A stretch of DNA of 64,000 nt from Paenibacillus macerans (GCF_900454495.1 NZ_UGSI01000001.1:2666001-2730000), one strand, 5' to 3'; counted from the first letter of the stretch, positions 1-8,346 are shown. Notes: a model not told the origin generated them from the letters alone. Numbers and translations are program-made.

Positions 1-136
1 CCTTTAGGACACGTATTTACTGACGGAGGGCAGGTTCGTTGTTTGTGGTGTCCTTCCTGCATTCAGATCTTCAACTGCGTGTACTCGAACAGTACATAAC
101 TTTTCATATAAAAGAATCGCATAGTTTAGCTATAAT

Positions 137-197
137 ATATCCCTCCAATTTCTAGAGATCAAACTCAAATATGGTCTCTAGTTGTTCTGAGGGATAT
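137..197 (+). terminator. Nested hairpin followed by T-run ahead of the sigma-like operon
   Basis: The outer arms ATATCCCTC (137-145) and GAGGGATAT (189-197) are complementary. They enclose a second stem, TAGAGA/TCTCTA, and the 3' arm runs into TTTTT. It could end an upstream transcript or act as a leader attenuator for the gene starting at 276. No gene is visible between 1 and 136. Confidence 0.55.
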
Positions 198-275
198 TTT
201 TATGTCTTTTGAGTTGCCTTTTTGCCACCTAGTTCCTATTTACCAAATAAGAGACAAATGAAAGGAGAGGTACAA

Positions 276-656
276 ATGGGCTCAAAACTTGGGGCTTGTG
301 AAGCAGTTGAAAAAGGGTTTAGCAACTATATTAAAGTATGTCTTAAACACGCTAGCAGGGATTATTTCAAGAAGCTATATCGAGATTCTGTTCTTGTACC
401 GTTTGATGAATGTGAGCCAAAGATCGCCATTAACATCCGGACAAGTACTACAATAACTTTTGAAGATTATGCAGCACTCTCACAAGCCATTGAGTCTTTG
501 AGCTCCTCAGAAAAAAAGGTGCTATATCTGAAATTTTTTCAGGACAAAACAGATAAAGAAGTCGCTCAATTTATTGGTGTTACGAGACAGGCCATCACTA
601 AATCAAAATCGAATGTATTGGTGAAGCTTAAAAGTCACCTGGAGGTTCAATCATAA
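276..656 (+). CDS. Sigma-70 region 4-type protein (half of a two-piece sigma factor)
   Basis: This 126-residue protein probably recognises promoter -35 elements as one part of a split sigma factor. The C-terminal 65 residues look like sigma region 4: a helical lead-in (ALSQAIESLSSSEKKVLYL) and a helix-turn-helix (DKEVAQFIGVTRQAITKSK). Region 2 is absent here but is supplied by the next gene. ATG 276 is chosen because AAAGGAGAGG lies 5 bp upstream; the longer reading from 222 lacks a site. The arrangement recalls SigO (YvrI) with RsoA of Bacillus subtilis, a known two-subunit sigma factor, but orthology is not established. Clostridial UviA/BotR-type factors and conjugative-element regulators are alternatives. 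Confidence 0.7.
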   Translation: MGSKLGACEAVEKGFSNYIKVCLKHASRDYFKKLYRDSVLVPFDECEPKIAINIRTSTTITFEDYAALSQAIESLSSSEKKVLYLKFFQDKTDKEVAQFIGVTRQAITKSKSNVLVKLKSHLEVQS

Positions 657-728
657 TTTTTACTGTCGCATGCGTGCTCCTCCTTCTTTAATTGTGATGA
701 AAACATTAATCAAAGGAGGGCATTGCTT

Positions 729-929
729 ATGCGTGAAGTTATAGATCTGATTCAACCCGCTCAAAACGGTGATACACAGGCTGAAGCCGAACTTATTCAT
801 CGTTACGAGCCGCTAATTAATAAATACTCGAGACAAAATGGGAGACTTAATGAAGATTGCAAGCAACAATTAATTCTGGAGTTCATTCTTGCTGTTCGTC
901 GTTTCGATCTCAATCGGTATTATCATTAA
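729..929 (+). CDS. Sigma region 2-like helix-turn-helix protein (RsoA-like partner)
   Basis: This is a 66-residue, all-helical acidic protein. Its pattern (DLIQPAQNGDTQAEAELIHR, then an aromatic/charged helix and a terminal RRFDLNRYYH) is that of the short sigma-region-2-like proteins encoded next to SigO-type factors. In B. subtilis the equivalent RsoA helps SigO bind core polymerase and melt the -10 region. ATG 729 is preferred over TTG 723 because AAAGGAGGG (712-720) then sits 8 bp away. It lies 72 bp after the region 4 gene, in the same direction, so co-transcription is likely. It has no DNA-binding domain of its own, which fits a partner role. The functional assignment rests on context and pattern. 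Confidence 0.6.
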   Translation: MREVIDLIQPAQNGDTQAEAELIHRYEPLINKYSRQNGRLNEDCKQQLILEFILAVRRFDLNRYYH

Positions 930-1275
930 AATAATAAATAAGCGCTGTATAAGTAATCGGAGCTTGTTTTTATATACTTTTTTTCACCTGCAAGTAGGCT
1001 TTTGTGAAATAAATGCGGTCCCTTGAAATTAGGGAGTCGAAAAGAATCCTCACCCCCAATTTTTCCTTTTAAAATTTAAAACAATTGCTATTTTCAGTTG
1101 ACTTCATTGCGGCAACCTAGCGAAAAATAGATATTGCAGCCTATGGAGATTATCAGTTTTATCGTCTTGGTCGAAAAGGGGGAGCCCCTATGCTTCCCCT
1201 TTCTTTTTTATGATGGTTATAAGCGTTCGATTTTTTAACTCATTGCGTAACTAATTACTATCACAAAATTAAAAG
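930..1275. other. Intergenic stretch with one terminator
   Basis: AT-rich, with no convincing reading frame. The only structure seen is the hairpin at 1172-1210, annotated separately. Promoters for the downstream small genes may lie in the last 70 bp but none matches well. Confidence 0.5.
1172..1210 (+). terminator. Rho-independent terminator after the split-sigma genes
   Basis: A-rich lead, stem AAAGGGGGAGC / GCTTCCCCTTT with a short loop, then CTTTTTT. It separates the sigma-like pair from the two small genes downstream, implying a second promoter for those. Confidence 0.75.
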
Positions 1276-1461
1276 ATGCTTGTTGATAAAGCTGTCGGGG
1301 AAATTGCGGATGAATTAGACTTTGTAGCAAGTCTAGGTGATGCTCTCGAAGGAACTGTACAAAACGCAATTGTACAAGCTATAATAAGTGTTACCTGTGG
1401 ATCAATCAATAGTTCTGTCGCTAATAGGATCGCTAATGTCTTAGTATTAATTTTCTTATAA
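1276..1461 (+). CDS. Small hydrophobic peptide, unknown
   Basis: A 61-residue open frame with an acidic N-terminal third (DKAVGEIADELDF), an Ala/Val/Ile-rich middle containing one cysteine, and a hydrophobic tail (ANVLVLIFL). No clear ribosome binding site precedes ATG 1276, so translation is uncertain. It is followed after 17 bp by the coiled-coil gene and lies downstream of a two-piece sigma factor. Regulators of this type often control small membrane or secreted peptides, so it is a candidate target product. I do not recognise the family. Confidence 0.35.
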   Translation: MLVDKAVGEIADELDFVASLGDALEGTVQNAIVQAIISVTCGSINSSVANRIANVLVLIFL

Positions 1462-1478
1462 TTGAGAGGTTAAACAAC

Positions 1479-1835
1479 ATGAGTGAAACTATGGAAAAAA
1501 AAGTTGAGGCCTTAGAAAAAAAGGTTGAGCGACTGGAATTATACTTACAACTGTTCCGGCAAATTGTACTTGAGCCAGAAGAGTATCGGCTCTGGGATTG
1601 GATTATTGCAAACGAATTAACTCCTGATCAAGTGACTGCAATTAAAACCGTTTTAAAAAAGCATGTTCTGATCCACCTAGACAATAAACCTGTTCAGTTG
1701 AAAGAATTAAAGACTGAACTAATTCAGGCCCTTTCTCCCATGCAACACCTTATGAATGAAAAAAAAGCCACAGAGCTTCTTAGAAGTGCTGTTAAAATGA
1801 CACCGTATCATGCCTTGACTACTTATCTGGAATAG
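1479..1835 (+). CDS. Small coiled-coil protein, unknown (possibly DUF1878-like)
   Basis: 118 residues. The N-terminus is a short amphipathic coiled coil (EKKVEALEKKVERLELYLQL), followed by a helical domain containing a WDWII segment and a Lys/Glu-rich C-terminal half. GAGAGG lies about 10 bp before ATG 1479. The start resembles YhaI-type DUF1878 proteins (short coiled coil followed by a helical bundle), but this is only a visual impression. It follows the 61-residue peptide by 17 bp and is probably co-transcribed with it. Function unknown. Confidence 0.6.
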   Translation: MSETMEKKVEALEKKVERLELYLQLFRQIVLEPEEYRLWDWIIANELTPDQVTAIKTVLKKHVLIHLDNKPVQLKELKTELIQALSPMQHLMNEKKATELLRSAVKMTPYHALTTYLE

Positions 1836-1879
1836 GAATACATTACATTGCAGTATTACCTTCACCATCCATTAATCGA

Positions 1880-3776
1880 GTAGGAGGCTATTCATTAGAT
1901 GAGTAGCCGACCTCTCACACCACCGTACGTACCGTTCGGTATACGGCGGTTCAACCGCATAAGTGCAATTTACGTAGACGCTCGTATTGCGCAGGAAAGT
2001 CATAATATCCTGCCTGTACGAGCTTTTTGTTTGTTATAGAACGAGACAACACTGGACTTCCGGCGATGCGCCAGTACCCGAGACGGGAATTGCCCCACTG
2101 GTAAGCCTGCCATTCCGGTATCCCCAGCTTCCGCAGGTTTTGTGCTTTTGTTCGCGGCTTTTTCCACTGTTTCCAGATGTACATCCGCAGTCGTCTTCGC
2201 AACCATTCGCTCCAGCTTTGCAAGATCCGTTTCATGTCGGCCACATAGTAGTAACCAATCCATCCCCGAATGTAGACTTTCACCTTTTCCATGACTTGGC
2301 GAACATTTCTGCCCTGGCTGCGACTCGTGAGTTCTTTCAACTTCTTCTTCGCTTTTGCGAGGGATTGTCCATGGGCACGGATGTACACACCATTCTTGTT
2401 CTTTCCCAGGGCAAAGCCGAGAAATTTGAAGTGCTTTCGGGCCACTACGCTAACGACCTTGCTTTTCTGCGTATTTATCTGGAGTCTCAGTTTGGTCTCG
2501 AGGTACTTCCCGCAGGATTCCAGTAGCCGCACCGCTGCCCGTTTGCTTTTGGCAAGCACCACAATATCGTCTGCATAGCGGATGACGTTCACTCCGCGGC
2601 CTTTCATCTCTTGGTCAAATTCGTTCAGGTAGATGTTCGCCAGAAGCGGCGACAGGGGGCCTCCCTGAGGGGAACCTTCTTCTGTTTTGCAGTGCACCCC
2701 GTTCTCCATAACCCCACTTTTCAGATATCTCTTAATCAGCTCGGTTACGCGCCTGTCCTGAATTTGTTTGCGCAAAAGATGCATAAGCAGCTCATGATTC
2801 AGCGTGTCGAAGTATTTGGAGAGGTCGATTTCTACTGCGTAACCGTATCCCTGTTCTGCATAATCTTTCACCTTACGAATGGCCTGTTGTGCGCTCCGAC
2901 CGGGGCGGTAGCCATAGCTTTCCTCCGAGAAGAGCGGCTCGAACAGGGGCTGGAGCTGCTGGGCGACTGCCTGCTGAATCACTCGGTCCACGACCGTGGG
3001 TATTCCAAGCTTCCGTACTCCGCTTCCATCCGCTTTGGGAATTTCCTTGCGCCGTACCGGGCTGGGCTTGTATCTGCCTTCCCGGATCTTTTGCAACAGC
3101 TCGTCTCTATGTTCCTGCAGCCATGGTAGCGCGTCTTCTACGGTCATTCCGTCGATTCCTGGCGCTCCATGGTTGCGTTTGACCTGCTTGTAGGCTCTGT
3201 TCAAATTGTCTCTGTCCAGAATCTGCTCCAGCAGGTCTGTTGCACCGCCTCTTTCTTTACGTTCCCGAATGCCGGCGCTCCGCACTCCCGCATGCTCTTC
3301 GCGTTCCACGCTATCCCTTTGCAGGTAGCCCTTTCGGTATTCTGCTTTCATCGCGTCGACTCTCCTTTCGGTATGTACTCGAGACTTACGATTGTTCGGC
3401 CCTTCCCCGAAAAAAAACCTTCCGGGTACTATGGCCTCTGCTGACTTCTCACAGCAAGCTTTACTCCGTCTTTCGGATTTTTTTTTTCCTACTTGTCGTC
3501 TGTGAGACCTCCCCGGGTAAGAGCGATAACTTTCCCCTCATCTATCTGCCACATTTACACCATGGGATTCGGGCAGTATTGGACTTTGCTTTGTAGTGCA
3601 AGCTCGTCCGTCCCATGATGCCTTCTATGTGATTTCTGTTCGTCAGACCGAGGGTTTGCCTCCGGCTTCCTTCAGATTCCGCCTCGCGGCGGACACCCTT
3701 GCCTTCAGCTAGCAGTTCCTACTGCCAAGCCTGTAGCGGACTTTCACCGCCGAGTTATCGCCCATGCCGGGCGCAC
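1880..3776 (-). mobile_element. Group II intron inserted directly after a terminator hairpin
   Basis: On the minus strand the 5' end reads GTGCGCCCGGCATGGGCG at about 3776, a classic group II intron start. The 3' part contains a domain V-like hairpin (arms ACCGCCGTATACC and GGTACGTACGGTGGT, about 1922-1952). A domain VI-like stem follows (GGCTA/TAGCC) with an unpaired A, ending in AC near 1880. The ORF inside is the intron-encoded protein. The 5' exon ends in the T-run of a terminator hairpin (3783-3820), which is the target preference of group IIC introns. Exact ends are estimated to within a few bases. The protein has no endonuclease domain, also as in class C. Confidence 0.9.
1951..3351 (-). 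CDS. ltrA: Group II intron reverse transcriptase/maturase
   Basis: This 466-residue protein copies the intron RNA into DNA at the insertion site and assists its splicing. The N-terminal half is a group II reverse transcriptase with the fingers motif (GIPTVVDRVIQQAVAQQL), the SPQGGPLSPLLANIYL block and the catalytic YADD. The thumb/maturase domain X follows (YIRGWIGYYYVADMKRIL), and the protein ends in a basic tail. No HNH endonuclease is present. AAAGGAG lies about 10 bp before ATG 3351. All catalytic motifs are intact, so the intron may be active. Near-identical proteins are common in Bacilli and Clostridia. The reading frames on the opposite strand are shadows. Confidence 0.95.
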   Translation of the reverse strand: MKAEYRKGYLQRDSVEREEHAGVRSAGIRERKERGGATDLLEQILDRDNLNRAYKQVKRNHGAPGIDGMTVEDALPWLQEHRDELLQKIREGRYKPSPVRRKEIPKADGSGVRKLGIPTVVDRVIQQAVAQQLQPLFEPLFSEESYGYRPGRSAQQAIRKVKDYAEQGYGYAVEIDLSKYFDTLNHELLMHLLRKQIQDRRVTELIKRYLKSGVMENGVHCKTEEGSPQGGPLSPLLANIYLNEFDQEMKGRGVNVIRYADDIVVLAKSKRAAVRLLESCGKYLETKLRLQINTQKSKVVSVVARKHFKFLGFALGKNKNGVYIRAHGQSLAKAKKKLKELTSRSQGRNVRQVMEKVKVYIRGWIGYYYVADMKRILQSWSEWLRRRLRMYIWKQWKKPRTKAQNLRKLGIPEWQAYQWGNSRLGYWRIAGSPVLSRSITNKKLVQAGYYDFPAQYERLRKLHLCG

Positions 3777-3780
3777 ACCC

Positions 3781-3822
3781 AAAAAAGCTCATCGTTTGCA
3801 TTTGGAAACGATGAGCTTTTGT
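3781..3822. terminator. Terminator hairpin that served as group II intron target
   Basis: Inverted repeat AAAAGCTCATCGTTT / AAACGATGAGCTTTT with a short loop. On the minus strand it is followed by TTTTTT and then the intron start. Before the insertion it was probably a bidirectional terminator between the small genes ending at 1835 and the DNA to the right. Confidence 0.85.
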
Positions 3823-3840
3823 AAATTGGAGGTATAAATT

Positions 3841-4104
3841 ATGAAGCCCTTTCGTTTTTTAATGAAATCATTTCGATTTTGGTTAGTTTTAATTTCATTT
3901 TTCATTATAATTGTAAATATTTCGGGAAATGATGACTACAACATACTATTTGCCATATTTAGTCCGTTGGTCTGGTTATACGAATCCTCTCTTTTTGTAC
4001 GAAAAGTAGATATTCCAATAACGGTAGTTTATCTCACCACATTAGTTTTCTGGTATCTTGTTGGTTTCATTTTAGATCGACTATTACAAAAACTAAGAAA
4101 ATAA
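3841..4104 (+). CDS. Small membrane protein, unknown
   Basis: 87 residues with a basic N-terminus (KPFRFLMKSFRF) and about three hydrophobic stretches (residues 15-28, 36-50 and 60-77). It has a basic C-terminal tail (LQKLRK), so an inner-membrane location is expected. GGAGG sits about 7 bp before ATG 3841. It stands alone between the intron target hairpin and a decayed gene on the other strand. The AT-rich base composition resembles the accessory DNA around it. I do not recognise the family. Confidence 0.6.
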   Translation: MKPFRFLMKSFRFWLVLISFFIIIVNISGNDDYNILFAIFSPLVWLYESSLFVRKVDIPITVVYLTTLVFWYLVGFILDRLLQKLRK

Positions 4105-4121
4105 ACAAATCCTAAATAAAT

Positions 4122-4480
4122 TTATTCAAAATTCATCCATATAAATCCATTTTCAGAAAATATGGTAATATAAGCACGTAAACCAATCTGTTGTATTCTA
4201 TCGTTTATAGCATCCCAATAATAAAATTCAAGAAATCTATTATTAGTTATCGTATTTCCGAAGAAGTGGGCGTTTTCTTCCGATGGTGTTGGTGTGCGGT
4301 CGAGAATTGAAGCGAGTCTAATTTAATACTGGAGAAGGGGGTGTCCGGTTATTGGATTCTGGAACCGGTAGGAAAATTAAAAAGGTAGGCCATATATAAG
4401 CGATTTGCCAAGGATCGAGGGAAGTCTGACTATCATTAGTTTTCCCCCACCCAAATACCATGGAGCTACTAATTGTATTT
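4122..4480 (-). pseudogene. Decayed gene fragment, unknown family
   Basis: Two adjacent minus-strand frames read as convincing protein. The first (about 4480 down to 4318) contains VFGWGKTNDSQTSLDPWQIA and ends at TAG; the second (about 4325 down to 4122) contains LDRTPTPSEENAHFFGNTIT and ends WMNFE-stop. Removing one A from the AAA at about 4322-4326 joins them into one frame (..SPVL-IRLASILDRTP..). No start codon or ribosome site was found upstream, so the 5' end is also missing. The family is not recognised. Confidence 0.6.
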
Positions 4481-4531
4481 TGGAATCGACTCTTGCATTG
4501 ACATTTTAAGTCTCATCGTTGCAATAAGCAA

Positions 4532-5722
4532 TTAATCCCCACTCCATCCTTTTCCAGTAATTGCCCATTTTAATGTCTGAAAGAAATGCCTTATATATTC
4601 TTTATATGACCATTTCTTATAATTCTGAAGTAAGTGAATCCTGTAGTCTAAACTAGGGTGTGTATGCCACCTGCTATATCTTTCCGGAAGCTTCCTATAC
4701 CAAGGTATATTTGTCTCCATATTTTCATTCTGCATTCTTTTAAGCAGCTTTATCAACCCTAATCTGATTTCAGGAATTAACTCACATGCTTTTCTATCTG
4801 CACGCATTTCTCGAATCTGATACCAATATCCATGTTTGGCGTACAGCAAGTAAATTAACATACCCAAAAAAACAATCATCATAACAGGGATTGCTAAAAC
4901 CAAAACAAGTGCTACATAGACTAAGTACGCACTAATAATGCCTACGATATATACATAAGTGAGCATCCCAGCGATAAACAAAAAAATTGTACTCGTAGAA
5001 AACAAAGTACTTTTAAAATCATAATCCTTATACTTAATATGTATCAATTCATGAGCAATTAAAGCTTTCAACTCTTCATCTGAGAATTCTTCACAAGCTT
5101 CAGTCGTTAAAACAACAGCGTTCCTTCCTTTACGGAACCATGGTTTTAAATATGCATAACCTGGCGATCGACTACTAATTGTTATAAAAAGCTCTATACC
5201 GTGCATCCCCAACTGTTCTTGGGTATCCATAAAAATTTTTACTACTCGTTTGTTTGGAGGGAATAGTAGAGTTTCCGACATCAACTTTTCAATCAATAGT
5301 TTGCGCTTAAAAAGTACGATTAAAATACGGTTAATGAATAAAATCAACTGCTTCTTAAATCTCGAAATAAATTGCTCTTTAATTGACCTTTGATTAATAT
5401 TTGTGTGGTTGAAGGGCGGTTCGCTTTCATTGAGATCGAGTTGTTCTTCAAACTTATCTAACACTTCAGACCATATTTTTGTCCACCTATTTCCTGTCAT
5501 TACTAAAGCAGCTATCATGATTAGATGATAAAAAATCGACACGTTCGATTGAAAAAACATTACAACAATTATTGCGGGGACCAGATGCGATAATAGAATA
5601 AGTAAAAATGAATATAAATGCTGGATATCCCTTTTTTGAACAACTAGTTTTGCTAATGAAAGTAATCGAGCATAAGCAAATAGGTTGCCAAACATAAAAC
5701 TAATGGAATAAATGACTCCCAT
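4532..5722 (-). CDS. M48-family zinc metalloprotease, membrane-bound
   Basis: A 396-residue integral membrane peptidase related to HtpX/Ste24. The zinc motif is HELIH within LKALIAHELIHIKYKDYD. A downstream EMRADRKACE segment supplies the likely third ligand. Hydrophobic segments lie near the N-terminus (two), and a long pair follows the active site (about residues 245-305). ATG 5722 is preferred over ATG 5749 because GAGGGAAAG lies just upstream of it. Such proteases usually trim or degrade misfolded membrane proteins; the substrate here is unknown. It is flanked on both sides by decayed minus-strand fragments, so it sits in eroding accessory DNA. Confidence 0.8.
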   Translation of the reverse strand: MGVIYSISFMFGNLFAYARLLSLAKLVVQKRDIQHLYSFLLILLSHLVPAIIVVMFFQSNVSIFYHLIMIAALVMTGNRWTKIWSEVLDKFEEQLDLNESEPPFNHTNINQRSIKEQFISRFKKQLILFINRILIVLFKRKLLIEKLMSETLLFPPNKRVVKIFMDTQEQLGMHGIELFITISSRSPGYAYLKPWFRKGRNAVVLTTEACEEFSDEELKALIAHELIHIKYKDYDFKSTLFSTSTIFLFIAGMLTYVYIVGIISAYLVYVALVLVLAIPVMMIVFLGMLIYLLYAKHGYWYQIREMRADRKACELIPEIRLGLIKLLKRMQNENMETNIPWYRKLPERYSRWHTHPSLDYRIHLLQNYKKWSYKEYIRHFFQTLKWAITGKGWSGD

Positions 5723-5821
5723 TCTCTTTCCCTCACATGTTGTACCCAATTGTATTCTACTTTTCTAAAGCTCGTTCTTCGAAAGGAATCTGAACTTCAA
5801 AATAATCAAAAGTCAACTATT

Positions 5822-6027
5822 CTAAAAACGACATAAATCTTTAAAATCACTACTTGGAATTTGAAATGATCTTTCCGCAGTCTCCCTGCCGCTTATACTG
5901 ATCTCTCCTTCATTATCATGTAGTCCATCCAACATAAAAAGGCACTTTCGCTATTTAACTCATATAATCGTACAACCATTGGTTGCTTTTTTGACGGGAA
6001 ACCCCATTTAAGTATGTAGAAGATCAT
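5822..6027 (-). pseudogene. Small gene broken by one-base deletion in a T5 run
   Basis: Reading the minus strand from ATG 6027 (AGGGAAG about 7 bp upstream) gives a frame containing KWGFPSKKQPMVVRLYELNS. At the TTTTT run (5936-5940) the sense continues in another frame as MLDGLHDNEGEISISGRETA and on to KDLCRF-stop at 5822. One added T makes a clean 68-residue protein. I do not recognise it; the acidic, soluble look is like small immunity or regulatory proteins, but that is a guess. Confidence 0.5.
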
Positions 6028-6434
6028 TGATGATCTTCCCTGTGTTCATTCTCTAAAATCACGTTCCTTGACAAATTCATACTGCCTATTTCAAGTACGT
6101 TCCTCGGCCTCCGTAAATAGCGGAAGCGACGAAGCGGTAGCGCCATGACTGTTTCTAACACGAGCGACCAACTACCGGCTGAAATCAATCTGTGGCGGGT
6201 TGAATCGCGATAACTGGCATGAGGGATAATGATACTTCTGCCTGGCCAACGTCACGGTATTGGGGGCAGCCCGCTCGGATGAGGGGGAGCTTCGGAAAAC
6301 CGAAGTTATGATGCAGGCTTGCCACCTGTAGCTTGAAACAGGCATTCATTCCCTTTTCCACATGATTTCTCTGTTACTCTCATTTCTCCTTCTTCCTACA
6401 TAAAAAAATTTATTTAAGAGAGGAGATTATTAGT
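6028..6434. other. Non-coding GC-richer block upstream of xis-int
   Basis: No reading frame is convincing here. From about 6110 to 6350 the DNA is richer in G+C than its surroundings and contains short hairpins such as CTTCGG-AAAA-CCGAAG (6292-6307). It may be an excision/attachment region or a structured RNA belonging to the integrated element, but nothing diagnostic is visible. Confidence 0.4.
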
Positions 6435-6680
6435 ATGTGCCCGCCTGAGCTTTTCAAACTGATGTTTCAAAATTACCCCGATGTCGTCAATGTTCCGCAA
6501 CTTTGCGAGATGCTAGGCGGCATTAGCACCAAATCGGCTTACAAGCTCCTGCAAGAAAACAAAATCAAACATTTTAGAATCGGCAGAGCTTACAAAATCC
6601 CCAAAGCCAACATCATCTCCTACCTTCACAGCATTATGACCGATTCTCTTACTATTCACTGCGACGCTTTAGTGCATTGA
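6435..6680 (+). CDS. Excisionase-type DNA-binding protein
   Basis: 81 residues forming one MerR/AlpA-like winged helix: NVPQLCEMLGGISTKSAYKL, then IKHFRIGRAYKIPKANIISY. This is the layout of the helix-turn-helix 17/excisionase family, which bend DNA to favour excision by a tyrosine recombinase. GAGAGGAG lies about 9 bp before ATG 6435. The gene ends just before the integrase. Position and fold together make an Xis role likely; a transcription factor for the element is the alternative. Confidence 0.75.
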   Translation: MCPPELFKLMFQNYPDVVNVPQLCEMLGGISTKSAYKLLQENKIKHFRIGRAYKIPKANIISYLHSIMTDSLTIHCDALVH

Positions 6681-6760
6681 ACCAATCTCAGCACTATGAT
6701 ATGCTAATAGTGTCAATGGTAGGAGATCGGGCTGCTAACCAAGGAGGGATATCTTCAAAT

Positions 6761-8050
6761 ATGGTAGCAGGCCACCTACAGGAAAAGAAGGGGCTTTTTT
6801 ATATCGTTCTGAACTACAAAGATGGCGGAAAACGAAAAAGCAAATGGATTCCCACCAAGCTTCCGGTAAAAGGCAACAAGAAAAAAGCGGAAAGCATGTT
6901 GCTAGAGGCGCGCAAGAATTTTGTGCCCCCCTCAGAAGCTGTCCTGGAGAATGCGGAAGAGCTGGTTGCTGAAGAAAAAATCGAGGAGACATTGGAACTC
7001 CAAGAAAACGAAAAAATGGAAGAGGACAACGTTTTATTCGCCGACTTCATGGTGGAATGGCTTGAAATGATGAAATACCAAGTTGAAATCACCACCCATT
7101 CGGCTTATAGTTTTGCAGTTAACACCAGGATCGTCCCGTACTTCCGGGAAAAAGGAATTTATCTGAAGGAACTGCAACCCAAACACCTTCACGATTTTTA
7201 TCAGTATGTCTTGAAAGAATTTGGGCTGACTACAAACACTGTACTGCATTATCATGCCAACATCAGACAGGCCTTGCAGCATGCTTTTGAATTGGACATG
7301 ATTCCTTCGAATCCAGCAGACAAAGTCAAGCGGCTCAAGAAAAACCAATTTATCGGAAGCTACTACACGAGCGATGAACTAAACGATTTGTTCGAAGTCG
7401 TGAAAGGCGATCCGGTTGAGTTGGCTGTCATTCTGGCAGCTTTTTACGGGCTGCGGCGAAGTGAAATTGTTGGACTTAAATGGGGCGCCATCAACTTTCA
7501 ACACAAGACGATTACCATTAAGCACACAGTTATCCCTGTGTCGTATCAGGGCAAACAAATTATAGTGGAAAAGGACCGGGCCAAGAACAAATCGAGTTAT
7601 CGTACTTTGCCGCTCGTTCCTGTCTTCCTAGAGTTGCTACTGCGACTGCTTGAAGAGCAGCAAGTGAATCAGGCTATGTACAAGGACTCTTACAGCAACC
7701 AATATCAGGACTATATTTACGTCAATAAGTTGGGAGAGCGAATTAAGCCGGGTTACATTACTCAACATTTTCCGCTCGTCCTGAAAAAGCATAATTTACG
7801 GCGGATTCGGTTTCACGATCTTCGGCACAGTTGCGCCAGCTTACTGCTTGCGAACGGTGTCAGCTTAAAGGAAATTCAGGCATGGTTAGGGCATAGCCAT
7901 TATTCCACTACCGCCAATATTTATGTTCATCTTGAATACAGCTCAAAGCTTTCTTCAGCTCAAGTGATGAGTAATACTTTGCAAATTCCAAGTATGCAAA
8001 AAGCTCCTGAATCTCCACAAGAGGAAGCTCAAGAGCTCGTTAATTGTTAG
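6761..8050 (+). CDS. int: Tyrosine-type site-specific integrase
   Basis: A phage/ICE-type tyrosine recombinase of about 429 residues. There is an N-terminal arm-binding domain (KGLFYIVLNYKDGGKRKSKW) and an acidic linker. A core-binding domain follows, then the catalytic domain with Arg in GLRRSEIVGLKW, the HDLRHSCASLL block, GHSHYSTTANIY and the nucleophile Tyr. ATG 6761 is chosen for AAGGAGGG at 6741-6748. An earlier TTG at 6677 would overlap the excisionase stop. The stop codon lies 2 bp from the encoded CCA of tRNA-Leu, so that tRNA is its likely attachment site. The matching att copy at the other end was not found to the left and is probably outside the window. Confidence 0.93.
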   Translation: MVAGHLQEKKGLFYIVLNYKDGGKRKSKWIPTKLPVKGNKKKAESMLLEARKNFVPPSEAVLENAEELVAEEKIEETLELQENEKMEEDNVLFADFMVEWLEMMKYQVEITTHSAYSFAVNTRIVPYFREKGIYLKELQPKHLHDFYQYVLKEFGLTTNTVLHYHANIRQALQHAFELDMIPSNPADKVKRLKKNQFIGSYYTSDELNDLFEVVKGDPVELAVILAAFYGLRRSEIVGLKWGAINFQHKTITIKHTVIPVSYQGKQIIVEKDRAKNKSSYRTLPLVPVFLELLLRLLEEQQVNQAMYKDSYSNQYQDYIYVNKLGERIKPGYITQHFPLVLKKHNLRRIRFHDLRHSCASLLLANGVSLKEIQAWLGHSHYSTTANIYVHLEYSSKLSSAQVMSNTLQIPSMQKAPESPQEEAQELVNC

Positions 8051-8052
8051 AT

Positions 8053-8140
<88 letters not shown>

Positions 8141-8268
8141 ATTTTTTACCTCTCCGATCGCTCCTCAGAAAAAGGAGAGAACTACAGGAGAGAACTTGAA
8201 ACCACTACTTACGAAAAACCGCATAACACCAAGGTTTTTGAGGGCAAATCCTTGACATCCGCACTAGA

Positions 8269-8307
8269 ACCTGAACCGTGCGCGTCTGCCAATTCCGCCA
8301 CGACCGC
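8269..8307 (-). repeat. Partial duplicate of tRNA-Leu 5' half
   Basis: 39 bp identical to positions 8102-8140, running from the tRNA 5' end into the anticodon loop (..GGTTCAGGT). The similarity stops there and the 3' half is absent. Breakage in the anticodon loop is where many tyrosine integrases cross over, so this looks like an attachment-site scar. The 128 bp between the copies (8141-8268) hold no gene. Confidence 0.85.
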
Positions 8308-8346
8308 GTATTTTGTCGGTGCATTGTTTTTGCAGCAACGTTATAT

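Noticed and set aside
1987..3596. Several plus-strand open frames of 60-180 codons inside the intron
   Set aside because: They are antisense to the intact intron reverse transcriptase and lack ribosome sites.
8141..8268. Small gene between the tRNA copies
   Set aside because: Short frames only, made from tRNA sequence; no ribosome site.
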